Part shown: in pieces, positions 44,626 through 53,123 of the stretch | Layout: every line of letters starts with the position of its first letter | Numbering within the stretch: the stretch's first letter is position 1 | DNA from: Winogradskyella sp. | GTDB taxonomy: Bacteria > Bacteroidota > Bacteroidia > Flavobacteriales > Flavobacteriaceae | Direction: 5' to 3' | Length of the DNA stretch: 64,000 nucleotides | Assembly (NCBI RefSeq): GCF_028282165.1 | Contig: NZ_JANQIM010000010.1 | Coordinates: 54,275-118,274 of the forward strand | Notes under the pieces: model-generated | The model's input: the letters and a program-made list of their open reading frames with translations, nothing else | Told to the model about the DNA's origin: nothing | Databases searched by the model: none | Translations under genes and position numbers: made by a program

Positions 44626-45705
44626 TTACAATCCTAACAAATATTCCGCTGCTGCAAACGGCGTAGTTTTTCCGGCTTCTACCAATGCAATTTGCGTTTT
44701 TAGCTCAACTTTTATTTTTTCAGATTTGTAGAAATCTGATTTTAAGCGTTCTTCAATAGTCTGTAGTAACCAAAATTTATTCTGGTTATTTCTATTATGC
44801 TCAAAATAATCGTTAGAAGATGTTGTTTTTAAATAGTCTTGGATTAATTCCCATATATCTGAAATGCCTTCCTGTTTTAAGGCACTGCATAAGGATACTC
44901 TAGGCGACCAACCAGAGTCTTTTTCGGGATAGAGATGTAAAGCTCTGTTGAATTCAACTTTGGCAGATTTAGCAGCTTTTAAATTATCGCCATCTGCTTT
45001 ATTGATAACGATAGCATCAGCCATTTCAATAATACCGCGTTTAATACCTTGCAATTCGTCGCCTGCACCAGCAAGTTTTAGCAATAAAAAGAAATCAACC
45101 ATGCTATGCACGGCAGTTTCGCTTTGTCCAACTCCAACCGTTTCAATGATAATCGTATCAAAGCCAGCCGCTTCACAAAGAATAATGGTTTCTCTCGTTT
45201 TTCTGGCAACACCACCAAGGGAATCACCAGAAGGCGAAGGTCGTATAAATGCATTTTTATCCTTCACTAAATCTTCCATTCGGGTTTTATCACCAAGAAT
45301 ACTCCCTTTACTCAATGTACTACTTGGGTCTACGGCCAAGACCGCAACTTTTTTGCCAATGTCAGTAAGAAAACTTCCAAAGGCCTCTATAAATGTGCTT
45401 TTACCTACACCTGGCACACCTGTAATACCAATCCTAACAGAATTGTTGGCATGTGGTAAACAGGCTGTAATAATATCATGTGCTTTTGCAGTATGTGTTT
45501 CATTGGTGCTTTCTACCAAAGTTATGGCCCTACTTAAATCGGTAATATTTCCTGAAGTAATGCCAGCTACTAAATCGTTTACTGATGGTTGTTTTTTTCG
45601 CTTTGCCTTAATGGATTTAGCTGAATCGGTACTTAGTGTTTTAGGAGGTTTTATACCTTTTTGTTCTTGCAAAGCTGGCTTATATGTTTTATTTGATTTG
45701 GCCAC
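44626..45705 (-). CDS. meaB: Methylmalonyl-CoA mutase-associated GTPase MeaB
   Basis: 359 residues from a GTG at 45705, 7 bases after the previous gene's stop; an ATG at 45750 (15 more residues) overlapping that gene by 38 bases is the alternative. G3E-type P-loop GTPase with GVPGVGKSTFIEAFG, VDPSST, ETVGVGQSETAV and NKADGDN. MeaB protects and loads B12-dependent methylmalonyl-CoA mutase. The mutase is not in the window; a corrinoid adenosyltransferase that would make its cofactor is encoded at 60410-60985. Confidence 0.93.
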   Translation of the reverse strand: MAKSNKTYKPALQEQKGIKPPKTLSTDSAKSIKAKRKKQPSVNDLVAGITSGNITDLSRAITLVESTNETHTAKAHDIITACLPHANNSVRIGITGVPGVGKSTFIEAFGSFLTDIGKKVAVLAVDPSSTLSKGSILGDKTRMEDLVKDKNAFIRPSPSGDSLGGVARKTRETIILCEAAGFDTIIIETVGVGQSETAVHSMVDFFLLLKLAGAGDELQGIKRGIIEMADAIVINKADGDNLKAAKSAKVEFNRALHLYPEKDSGWSPRVSLCSALKQEGISDIWELIQDYLKTTSSNDYFEHNRNNQNKFWLLQTIEERLKSDFYKSEKIKVELKTQIALVEAGKTTPFAAAEYLLGL

Positions 45706-45712
45706 TTTGTAT

Positions 45713-46276
45713 TTAAGGATTATAGGGATAAGTCTGCATAGGAATTTCAATTAATGTCTGATCCCAAGCCATAGTCAGTTTTAAATTCCCAGTTTTATTA
45801 TCAAAGGCTATGGTGAATTTTTCAACGGTTTCTTCAATATTTTGCTTTTGGACTTCTATTTCTATGGCATCGAAATTGGGATCCCACATGGGTTGCATTT
45901 TTTCGTTAACGCCCCATTCGTATTGCTTGGTGTTAAACATTACTTTCCATGATTGTTCCATAGGTACGGTCCAAAGTGTATATTTTCCTTTCTTTAAAAG
46001 CATACCATCGATCATTAAGTCCTTGTTGGTTTCAAAAGTAGTAGCCTCATTAGCACCAGTTCGCCATACTTTATTGTAAGGAACAAGAGCGCCAAAAATA
46101 GCACGGTCACGTTTGGAGGGTCTATTATATTCTACTTTTAACTTTAAATCATTGAGTGTGATTTTAGCGGTATCCTTTGGACTCAATCGAGGAGAAAATA
46201 TGTTTTCTACAAATGTACAATACACTAGCAATCCAATGGCTATTATGGATAATAGAATGAGTAAGCGCTTTAGCAT
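45713..46276 (-). CDS. DUF2911 family protein
   Basis: 187 residues. One N-terminal hydrophobic segment (residues 3-22) is a signal anchor, then the DUF2911 domain with RDRAIFGALVPYNKVWRTGANEATTFETN split by a turn, and KGKYTLWTVP. Common in Bacteroidota, of unknown function, presumed periplasmic. It lies 7 bases upstream of meaB on the same strand. Confidence 0.88.
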   Translation of the reverse strand: MLKRLLILLSIIAIGLLVYCTFVENIFSPRLSPKDTAKITLNDLKLKVEYNRPSKRDRAIFGALVPYNKVWRTGANEATTFETNKDLMIDGMLLKKGKYTLWTVPMEQSWKVMFNTKQYEWGVNEKMQPMWDPNFDAIEIEVQKQNIEETVEKFTIAFDNKTGNLKLTMAWDQTLIEIPMQTYPYNP

Positions 46277-46519
46277 AATTATAAATCTTAGGCAGTTCTA
46301 ATAGCGAATTTAGTTTAAATTTTAAAGATAACTCAATTCATTAAATTTATAGAACAGAACGCTTAATTTTAAAGAAATCTTATAAAATTTCATTTTTTTG
46401 CCACACTTAGTTTTTTGTGTCGTCTTTAGAGTGAAACCAATCAAGAAAACCAATAAATCATTAGCACGTTTCAAATTCATATTGTTGAAAAATGCAAAAA
46501 GAACGATCGTCAAGCGCAG

Positions 46520-47017
46520 ATGCAATTGTACAATCAGTATTGTGATGGCATGCTCATAGTTGCGCTTCGTTTTGTGAAGGATACGATGGAAGCCGAAGAT
46601 ATTGTTCAAGAAGCTTTTATTAAGGCTTTTTCCAAACTAGATCAATACAGGGCAGAAGTAAGTTTTGGAGCATGGTTGAAACGCATTGTTGTAAATAGGT
46701 GTATTGATGTTTTAAAATCGAAACGCCAACGTTTAATAGAATTAGAAGACCATCATCTCAATGTGGTTGATACCGATTACGAAAGTGAATGGCTGGTTGA
46801 TGACGATATAACAATAGATGATGTAAAAGCAGCGATTGAGCAGCTGCCAGAGAAGTATAAGTATGTTGTGATGCTCTATTTAGTTGAAGGTTATGACCAC
46901 CAGGAGATTTCGGAAATTCTGAACATCTCGGAGGTTGCCTCAAGAACACAGTTGTCTCGAGGAAAACAAAAATTGCAAGCAGCATTAAAAACAAAGAAAA
47001 ATGGCACAAGATCTTAG
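46520..47017 (+). CDS. ECF-type RNA polymerase sigma factor
   Basis: 165 residues from the first available ATG. Region 2 (LRFVKDTMEAEDIVQEAFIKA) and region 4 (IEQLPEKYKYVVMLYLVEGYDHQEISEIL) are clear. The ATG at 46520 probably cuts into the first helix of region 2: the same frame is open upstream to 46457 and reads HIVEKCKKNDRQAQ, which looks like the normal sigma start, but no ATG, GTG or TTG is present there. An ATT start or a sequencing error/frameshift is possible. The gene overlaps its putative anti-sigma gene by 17 bases, indicating co-expression. Confidence 0.88.
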   Translation: MQLYNQYCDGMLIVALRFVKDTMEAEDIVQEAFIKAFSKLDQYRAEVSFGAWLKRIVVNRCIDVLKSKRQRLIELEDHHLNVVDTDYESEWLVDDDITIDDVKAAIEQLPEKYKYVVMLYLVEGYDHQEISEILNISEVASRTQLSRGKQKLQAALKTKKNGTRS

Positions 47018-47573
47018 AAATTTATTCGAGAAAGATTCAAAACTACAGAGCGCAAAGATGTCTAACGGTCATGAAGCTCGCTTTCTAGAAAAGCTAGAAA
47101 AAGAACTGCCGGTAGAGAAAAAGTCGAGTGGTTTTAGTTTTTTAAGCATTGCGGCGAGCGTAGTTGTATTGTTAGGATTGAGCTTTGGCACATATCAGTT
47201 TTTTCAAAATTCAGGTGAAATAGAACCAGATCAACCAACAGTTGTTGAAGCGTCTGAGATAAAAACCATGGGTGCGTTTTCACCAGAGTTAAAAAAAGTA
47301 GAAGACTATTATTTGGCAAGCATCAATCTAGAATTGTCCAAGGTACAATTAACTCCAGAAAATAAGGACTTGGTGGATGGTTATATCCAAAGACTTAAAG
47401 AGTTGAATGATGAGTACGAAAAGCTTACAATAGAGCTCAATGAAAACGGACCTAATTCTATTACGCTAGATGCATTGATCAACAATTTAAAGTTGCGATT
47501 AAATCTCGTAACACGTCTTAAGGATAAATTAGAGGAATTTAATGATGATTCCTTTGAAGCAGAAAGTATATAA
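47001..47573 (+). CDS. Putative anti-sigma factor, single membrane segment
   Basis: 190 residues. The first 40 form a cytoplasmic helix (FEKDSKLQSAKMSNGHEARFL), then one membrane helix (about 44-66), then a periplasmic helical domain. GHEARFLEKLE resembles the start of zinc-free Bacteroidota anti-sigma proteins. The gene overlaps the sigma gene by 17 bases, which is the strongest evidence for its role. The next gene is 124 bases downstream. Confidence 0.75.
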   Translation: MAQDLRNLFEKDSKLQSAKMSNGHEARFLEKLEKELPVEKKSSGFSFLSIAASVVVLLGLSFGTYQFFQNSGEIEPDQPTVVEASEIKTMGAFSPELKKVEDYYLASINLELSKVQLTPENKDLVDGYIQRLKELNDEYEKLTIELNENGPNSITLDALINNLKLRLNLVTRLKDKLEEFNDDSFEAESI

Positions 47574-47697
47574 ATACAATCAATAATTATAATAATCAAT
47601 TCGCCTTTGTCTAATGTTATGGCGAATAAAGTCAAAAAACGAACAGTTAAATCAATTCACTTACGCTAAGGCAATGGTGAACAAAATCAGAAAAATC

Positions 47698-49344
47698 ATG
47701 AACACTATTAGAATTTTAGTATTGTGCCTCTTAACCACCTTTGGTTATGCACAAAAGAAATTGAGTAAAGCATCACAATCTATTAAGGTTAATAAAGACG
47801 TAGTGATAGACTTAAATACCAGTTATGCGGAAATAGAGATCGGTACTTGGAATAAGGATATTGTTGAGATTGAGGCATATATAGAGAGTGATGAATTGTC
47901 AGAGGAAGAACTAGAGCGGGCCTTAGAAGCTTGGAAGCTTAGAGTTGAAGGCTCTGACGATAAAGTCACAATCTCCTCGAGCGGAGCACGAGCAATAAGT
48001 TTATATGCAGAAGCCGATTATGCAGATGTACTAAGAGATTTGGAATTTGGATTGGCAAATATGCCAGAACTTCCTGAAATGCCAGAGGTTATTGTTATGC
48101 CTAATATTCCTAATATGGAAGAAATGCCAGAGATGCCAGAGATGCCAGAAATGCCTGAATTTCCAGAGCTTCCAGAATTACCGGATGGTATCAGAACTAT
48201 AAATTTTGATTATGACAGATATCAAGAAGAAGGTGAAAAATATCTTACCGAGTGGAGTAAACGTTATGAAAAGGAAGGTGGTAAGGAATTGCAAAGGCGC
48301 ATGGAAGAATGGGTTAGAAAATTTGTAGAGTCTGGCTACCAAGAAAAAATGGAAAAATGGGGAGAGGAATATGGAAAACGTTTTGATGGTAAATGGGCTG
48401 AAGAAATGGAAAAATGGGGCGAGAAGTTTGGAGAAGAGTATGCTAAAGATATTGAGAAATGGGGAGAAGAGTTTGGTGAAAAGTTTGGTGAGGAATGGGC
48501 CAAAAAGATGGAAGCTTGGGGCGAACGTTATGAAAGACAGATGAAACGACAAGCCGAACTTCTTGAAAGACAGTTAGAACGTACTGCTAGAATGGCCGAG
48601 AAAGAAGCTAGAATAGCAGAACGCCAGGCAAGAATTGTAGAACGTCAAGCAGAACGTACAAGAGAATTAGCCGAGCGCACAGCTGAAATAGAAGGGAGAA
48701 GAAAGGAAATAAGAGAAAAAAGAGAATCTATTTTAGCGAGACACCTTGAGTCTGTTGGAAATGACAAAGTAAAAAAGGTGATAAAGATTAAAATCCCTAA
48801 AAAGGCAAAACTTAAAACCAACATAAGACACGGTGAGCTAAAACTATCTTCGGTTATCTATAACTTAAGTGGAGATATATCCCATGCATTTTTGGTAGCT
48901 GATAACATTGATGGAAGCGATACTTCCATCAATGTATCATATTCTCCTGTAATTATTGATACATGGAATTTAGGAACACTCAATCTAAATTATGTAGATA
49001 AAGCCCAAATTAAAAATGCCAACAATTTGGTGTTGAACTCTAAGTCGTCTAATATTAGTGTTGAAAGTTTAACGGATACCGGGATTATAGATGGCAGTTT
49101 TGGGGATCTTATTATTTCCAATCTTGCAGAATCATTCAAGAATCTTAATTTGATTCTTGAGAATAGTGATGCCTTAATTAACTTACCACAGAATGTAAAT
49201 TACAATATGTACTTTAAAGGAGATCGTTCTAAATTCAATAATAAGTCAACATCCCAAAAAACCATTAGAAATCACCCAGAAGGACAGAGTGCTGACAAAA
49301 CGATTATTGTAAATGCCAAATATAGCAGTGTAGTTATGAATTAA
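47698..49344 (+). CDS. Secreted protein with Met-Pro-Glu and Trp-Gly coiled-coil repeats
   Basis: 548 residues from the ATG at 47698 (signal peptide ending TFGYAQ); an ATG at 47674 is also possible. Residues about 122-163 are a run of MPE/LPE units. Residues about 218-275 contain at least four copies of an acidic repeat of the form MEKWGEEYGKRF, followed by a long Arg/Glu coiled coil up to about 357. The last 150 residues are beta-rich and resemble the DUF4097 putative adhesin fold. It follows a sigma/anti-sigma pair and is likely part of that envelope response. No exact homologue is recognised. Confidence 0.8.
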   Translation: MNTIRILVLCLLTTFGYAQKKLSKASQSIKVNKDVVIDLNTSYAEIEIGTWNKDIVEIEAYIESDELSEEELERALEAWKLRVEGSDDKVTISSSGARAISLYAEADYADVLRDLEFGLANMPELPEMPEVIVMPNIPNMEEMPEMPEMPEMPEFPELPELPDGIRTINFDYDRYQEEGEKYLTEWSKRYEKEGGKELQRRMEEWVRKFVESGYQEKMEKWGEEYGKRFDGKWAEEMEKWGEKFGEEYAKDIEKWGEEFGEKFGEEWAKKMEAWGERYERQMKRQAELLERQLERTARMAEKEARIAERQARIVERQAERTRELAERTAEIEGRRKEIREKRESILARHLESVGNDKVKKVIKIKIPKKAKLKTNIRHGELKLSSVIYNLSGDISHAFLVADNIDGSDTSINVSYSPVIIDTWNLGTLNLNYVDKAQIKNANNLVLNSKSSNISVESLTDTGIIDGSFGDLIISNLAESFKNLNLILENSDALINLPQNVNYNMYFKGDRSKFNNKSTSQKTIRNHPEGQSADKTIIVNAKYSSVVMN

Positions 49345-49490
49345 TATGTCTGTAACTGTTAGGTTGAGTATAGTTGAAACCTAATATACATTCTTAAACT
49401 CTTATTTGATTGAAGTAGAAGTTTGTTTACAACCCTTTCTCCATGTTTTCCATCAAAATAGATTCTTATTTTAGTGGAAATTTTGTTTTT

Positions 49491-50177
49491 ATGCAGTTTT
49501 CTTCCTTTAAAGATTTACTCAAATCTCTCCGTCCACATCCTTTAGTTGATCCTAAAATTTCCTTTGATGCCTACGTACCCTTGAACTTATCCATAGATAA
49601 TCCAGAGTTAAAAAATATTGATGTATCGAGTTCCAAAGCCTTGGAAGTTTTTATTAGAAATCATATATCCAAACAGGCTGCAAAGGTAGCCTTTGGAGGA
49701 TATTTAGAACAACGAAGTATCTATAACCGTAGCGATTATTTCAATCAAGAGAACCCAGAAGAAGAGCGCAATATACATTTGGGCTTAGATATATGGATTG
49801 GTGCCAAAACACCAATTTATGCACCACTAAGTGGTGATATCCATAGTTTTAAAAATAATACCAATTTTGGAGATTATGGGCCAACGATTATTTTAAAGCA
49901 TAACATTCAAGACTTTGAATTCTACACACTTTATGGCCATCTGAGTCTTGAATCTATCAAAAATTTAGAGGTCGGAGCTAAAGTGGAAAAAGGGCAGCGA
50001 ATTGCCACTTTAGGAATAGCAGAGGTCAATGGTGATTATCCGCCGCATTTACATTTTCAGATTATAAATGATATTCAAGGATATGAAGGTGATTATCCTG
50101 GTGTGAGCAGTCAACTTGATCTGGAATTTTATAAAGTTAATTGTCCAGATCCTAATTTACTTTTAAAGCTAATGTGA
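49491..50177 (+). CDS. M23 family zinc metallopeptidase
   Basis: 228 residues from the ATG at 49491; a longer in-frame start (ATG 49443) adds 16 residues rich in Phe and Ser. LytM-type zinc site: HLGLDIWIGAKTPIYAPLSG (His and Asp ligands), YGHLS and the HLHFQ motif. It cleaves peptidoglycan cross-bridges or acts as an amidase activator. No signal peptide is obvious, so its route to the periplasm is unclear. Confidence 0.88.
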   Translation: MQFSSFKDLLKSLRPHPLVDPKISFDAYVPLNLSIDNPELKNIDVSSSKALEVFIRNHISKQAAKVAFGGYLEQRSIYNRSDYFNQENPEEERNIHLGLDIWIGAKTPIYAPLSGDIHSFKNNTNFGDYGPTIILKHNIQDFEFYTLYGHLSLESIKNLEVGAKVEKGQRIATLGIAEVNGDYPPHLHFQIINDIQGYEGDYPGVSSQLDLEFYKVNCPDPNLLLKLM

Positions 50178-50198
50178 ATACAAAGGTTTTTTCGAGAA

Positions 50199-50723
50199 CT
50201 AGTTAGTAATGAATCTCTCAAAATCATCAATAGCAAAGGCCTCATTATAGTCGGCTTCGCCAATCTTGCCTCCTTCAGAAGAATCATAGTCCATCGTTAT
50301 TTTCCATTCGCCATCGATCTTTTTTAACAGAACATGAAATTGACCATAATAGGTTTGTTCTTTATCTGTGCCCCTATTGCGTATGAGTCTATAAATACCA
50401 CGTTCGCTAGCCGTAGAGTCATTGCACAGTCTTTCAAAAAAGCGCAATGAGATATTACTGGTTTGTCCAGCGGTCTTATCGCGATCAAAACCCGTTTTGT
50501 AGTTATTGATGTATGTATCATAATCCAAAATACGCCTGCCACCAGAAATACGGACTAAATCTTTAGAATGAATCGTTGCCATTAAGGTATAATCGAGGTT
50601 TTTGAAAGCCTTATAGAATTTTGCCCAAGTTGTATTGATGGCTTTAAGGTGCGTCTCTTTTTGTGAGTAACAAAGGGTCATCGAAAAGCAAATCAAAAAG
50701 TAGATGAGAAGATATTTTTTCAT
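50199..50723 (-). CDS. Secreted NTF2-like (SnoaL/DUF4440-type) protein
   Basis: 174 residues. Signal peptide with FLICFSMTLCYSQ; then an NTF2-like fold suggested by the helix INTTWAKFYKAFKNLDYTLM, the HSKDLVRISGGRRILDYD loop and the YYGQFHVLLKKIDGEWKITMDYD strands. Function unknown. Confidence 0.75.
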   Translation of the reverse strand: MKKYLLIYFLICFSMTLCYSQKETHLKAINTTWAKFYKAFKNLDYTLMATIHSKDLVRISGGRRILDYDTYINNYKTGFDRDKTAGQTSNISLRFFERLCNDSTASERGIYRLIRNRGTDKEQTYYGQFHVLLKKIDGEWKITMDYDSSEGGKIGEADYNEAFAIDDFERFITN

Positions 50724-50756
50724 TGCAAAATGATTTAATCATGCCTTTTAAGGTAA

Positions 50757-50790
50757 TAAAAAAATCCTGATGAAAACCATCAGGATTTTT
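50757..50790 (-). terminator. Terminator after the beta-barrel protein gene
   Basis: Stem AAAAATCCTGATG (to 50772) with CATCAGGATTTTT (from 50778). On the minus strand it follows the stop at 50810 and ends in a T run. An almost identical hairpin follows secA (56349-56377). Confidence 0.85.
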
Positions 50791-50809
50791 CAAATTAATA
50801 GTTTTAGGT

Positions 50810-51418
50810 TTATTTAGGTATGGTATAAAGGATACTTACCTGAAATGCATTTTGCCTTAGATTCCCTGCATCAACATCTACATCATTTATGTTCGTCAGA
50901 TCAAAAGCAAATCTTAAACCAGCCGCAAGTCCAGGCACCAAATCTTCTAGTCGGTATAGTGCGCCTATAGCTGCACCAATAATACCAGATTTATAAAACT
51001 CACTGATATCTTCAAATCCATCATTAGATCCATCTATTTTTTGTTCTATAGACAGCAAGATATTATACTGCGGTCCTCCTTCTATTACCAAGTTGTCGAT
51101 GACTTCGTATTGCAATAGTATAGGAATACTAAGGTTACTTGTTTTTACTTCTCCAGTAGTGGATTCATTACTAAAGTCCCATTCATTTCCACCAGTACTA
51201 AAATAAACTTCCGGCTGTACAGCAAACTTTTCGTTAAGATTATAGTTTACAAAACCACCAATATGGAATCCTATACGCGAGGAGGTGGAATAACTATCGT
51301 TTTCAAAACTGATACCAGCAATATTTAGACCTGCCTTAGCTCCGAAGTTTAAGTCTTGGGCATTGATTGAAAAAGCAATACATAAAATAAAAGTAAAGCT
51401 TAACGTTAATTTTTTCAT
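50810..51418 (-). CDS. Outer membrane beta-barrel protein (porin/OmpX-like)
   Basis: 202 residues. Signal peptide with FILCIAFSINAQ; DLNFGAKAGLNIAGISF is the classic start of the Bacteroidota PorT/outer-membrane beta-barrel group, followed by alternating strands and a closing VSILYTIPK. Eight strands are likely. A terminator is shared in sequence with the secA terminator. The next gene upstream is a small lipoprotein. Confidence 0.88.
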   Translation of the reverse strand: MKKLTLSFTFILCIAFSINAQDLNFGAKAGLNIAGISFENDSYSTSSRIGFHIGGFVNYNLNEKFAVQPEVYFSTGGNEWDFSNESTTGEVKTSNLSIPILLQYEVIDNLVIEGGPQYNILLSIEQKIDGSNDGFEDISEFYKSGIIGAAIGALYRLEDLVPGLAAGLRFAFDLTNINDVDVDAGNLRQNAFQVSILYTIPK

Positions 51419-51484
51419 GATTATAAGTATTGGTTATGACTTATAATCGAAAAGAAGCTAAAATGTCATCAAAAAAATGAAACT

Positions 51485-52033
51485 CTAATCAATAACAGGT
51501 AAAATGTAGTTGCCATCGTAACTTCCAGAAATTACCTGACCATCATTTCGGGTAAAAGTGAAAGTAAGTTTTATATTAAACTCTGTGAAATTAGTGATGG
51601 TCACCGAACCCGATTGTGCGTAAACGTCCGACTCCGAATCATTATCCGAAAGCAATACTGTACCATTATTAAATTCACTGTCAATTATAGAACTGTTAGT
51701 CGAAACAGCATAATCATCAATTTCATCGTAAGTCGTATTCTGAATGGTAACATCATCAAAATCGAAATACACAAAGTTAATATCTGTTAAGTCTGAGTTT
51801 CCTGCAAGTTCGGCAGCAGATTTGTTAAATATGCTAATGCTTATTTCGCTAACATTGTCTGACGACGTATCTTCATCATTGATCACGGCAGTAGTTAAAT
51901 TATAAGTCTCACCGTTAAAGATAAATTGATTGGTATTCTCGTCCGTATTTGAATTCGTATCGTCGTCTGAAGAGCAAGCCAAGAAAGTTATGGCCAGTAA
52001 AAATACTAATACTTGGGGCAGTTTTGGTATCAT
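51485..52033 (-). CDS. Hypothetical acidic lipoprotein
   Basis: 182 residues. Lipoprotein signal ending AITFLACSSDDDTN (Cys20), with the Ser-Asp-rich start typical of surface-exposed Bacteroidota lipoproteins. The rest is Asp/Asn/Thr-rich, probably a beta-sandwich, ending SGSYDGNYILPVID. It is 66 bases upstream of the beta-barrel gene. Function unknown. Confidence 0.8.
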   Translation of the reverse strand: MIPKLPQVLVFLLAITFLACSSDDDTNSNTDENTNQFIFNGETYNLTTAVINDEDTSSDNVSEISISIFNKSAAELAGNSDLTDINFVYFDFDDVTIQNTTYDEIDDYAVSTNSSIIDSEFNNGTVLLSDNDSESDVYAQSGSVTITNFTEFNIKLTFTFTRNDGQVISGSYDGNYILPVID

Positions 52034-52158
52034 AATAAATTAAATATAAGTAGGTTACAGTTGTAAATATAGTAAATATTTTCTCTTATCAGAATTCTAA
52101 TATTATAGAAATTTAATAGCAATTTAAGTCAGAAAAATAACACAAGTAAATGATTTTC

Positions 52159-52209
52159 AGATACTTATATGAGAATTAAAATTGAAATTCTCATTAAAAT
52201 TAAGTATCT
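52159..52209. repeat. Two-arm palindrome upstream of doxX-like gene
   Basis: AGATACTTA (52159-52167) pairs with TAAGTATCT (52201-52209) and ATGAGAATT (52169-52177) with AATTCTCAT (52186-52194), forming a long hairpin with a small internal loop. It lies 30 bases before the DoxX gene in a divergent intergenic region and could be an operator or a leader hairpin. Confidence 0.75.
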
Positions 52210-52239
52210 TATAGAAGTTAAATCAATCTCTTAAGTATT

Positions 52240-52662
52240 ATGGGTTATATCAAATCACTCAATAAGTGGGCGAATGCGCACACTTATTATCCGCTAGATA
52301 TGTTACGTATTGCTCTTGGTATTTTTTTGTTTTACAAGGGTGTTTACTTTATGTCTAATCTACATTTGCTTATTGATCTTATTGCACCTATAAAATCCGT
52401 TGTAGGTGATATGATGGTGGTTCACTATATAGCACCAGCACATTTTGTTGGTGGATTTTTAATTGTTTTTGGACTGCTAACACGCTGGGCCATTATAGCG
52501 CAATTGCCTATTCTAATTGGTGCAGTAATCATCAATTTCGTGGGTGAGATGCAAACAGGTAATCTTATACTGTCCTTATCAGTTTTACTCATCTGTATTT
52601 TCTTTTTGTTCTATGGATCTGGGAAGCACTCGGTAGATAAGTATTTGAAGATGCAGCAATAG
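52240..52662 (+). CDS. DoxX family membrane protein
   Basis: 140 residues with four membrane helices. DMLRIALGIFLFYKGVYF and the HFVGGFLIVFGLLTRWA segment are typical of DoxX. Relatives take part in quinone-linked redox or detoxification complexes with partner proteins, none of which is nearby. Divergent from the lipoprotein gene. Confidence 0.88.
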   Translation: MGYIKSLNKWANAHTYYPLDMLRIALGIFLFYKGVYFMSNLHLLIDLIAPIKSVVGDMMVVHYIAPAHFVGGFLIVFGLLTRWAIIAQLPILIGAVIINFVGEMQTGNLILSLSVLLICIFFLFYGSGKHSVDKYLKMQQ

Positions 52663-53123
52663 TTATAGGTACAAGGCGGTAAGACTTCTCGATACATTCT
52701 GGCACTTACGGCCAGAACACTCGAAGTGACAACAGAATGTACTAATGTCGGTTCGAGTGTACTGACGTTTTCGTCAGGACGTACTTCGACAAGTGTAATA
52801 CTGAGTTTATCGAAGTGCTCAGAAGAGCTATAGAAAACTAAATCATTTACAATCCGCTTGAACGACTTTGTGTTTCCACTGAATCCAATACTCCTGTAAA
52901 CCTTCTTTGGTGGTTTTTAGTTTACCGATATATTGTTAATGCCCTTGCATTAAAGCATATTTAAGTTGTTTCACTTAATTATATATCTTTTAAGCTTGGA
53001 CTTAGCTAATTGTAAAAATCTCAAAGGGTATAATTTTTCAATATTTAGTTCGTCTTGAATAAAAGAGGAGTGTGCATCATTTGATATTCATTCGAATTCA
53101 ATTAAGAATTTTCTTATGAAAAA
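52663..53123. other. 461-base repeat-rich gap with a gene remnant
   Basis: The left 170 bases are dispersed hairpin repeats: CTCGATACATTCTGGCACTT (52699-52718) with ACGGCCAGAACACTCGAAGT (52719-52738), and a TACTGACGTTTTCGTCAGGA hairpin at about 52761-52780. The middle holds a minus-strand coding remnant (52843-52974). The right part is AT-rich without visible signal. Confidence 0.55.
52843..52974 (-). pseudogene. C-terminal remnant of an unidentified gene
   Basis: Reading leftwards the frame gives VKQLKYALMQGH, a stop (52936-52938), then QYIGKLKTTKEGLQEYWIQW and KHKVVQADCK before a normal TGA at 52843. The protein-like composition, positive charge and good final stop suggest the end of a decayed gene. 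No start codon or upstream portion survives. Family not recognised; chance reading cannot be excluded. Confidence 0.35.

Noticed and set aside
44948..45754. A 268-codon plus-strand frame opposite meaB
   Set aside because: It lacks a coherent domain and its composition (Ser, Pro, Ile rich) is what the complement of the clearly real MeaB frame gives.
48178..48552. A Phe/Pro-rich minus-strand frame inside the repeat protein gene
   Set aside because: It is the complement of the Glu/Lys/Trp repeats; no start context and no family match.
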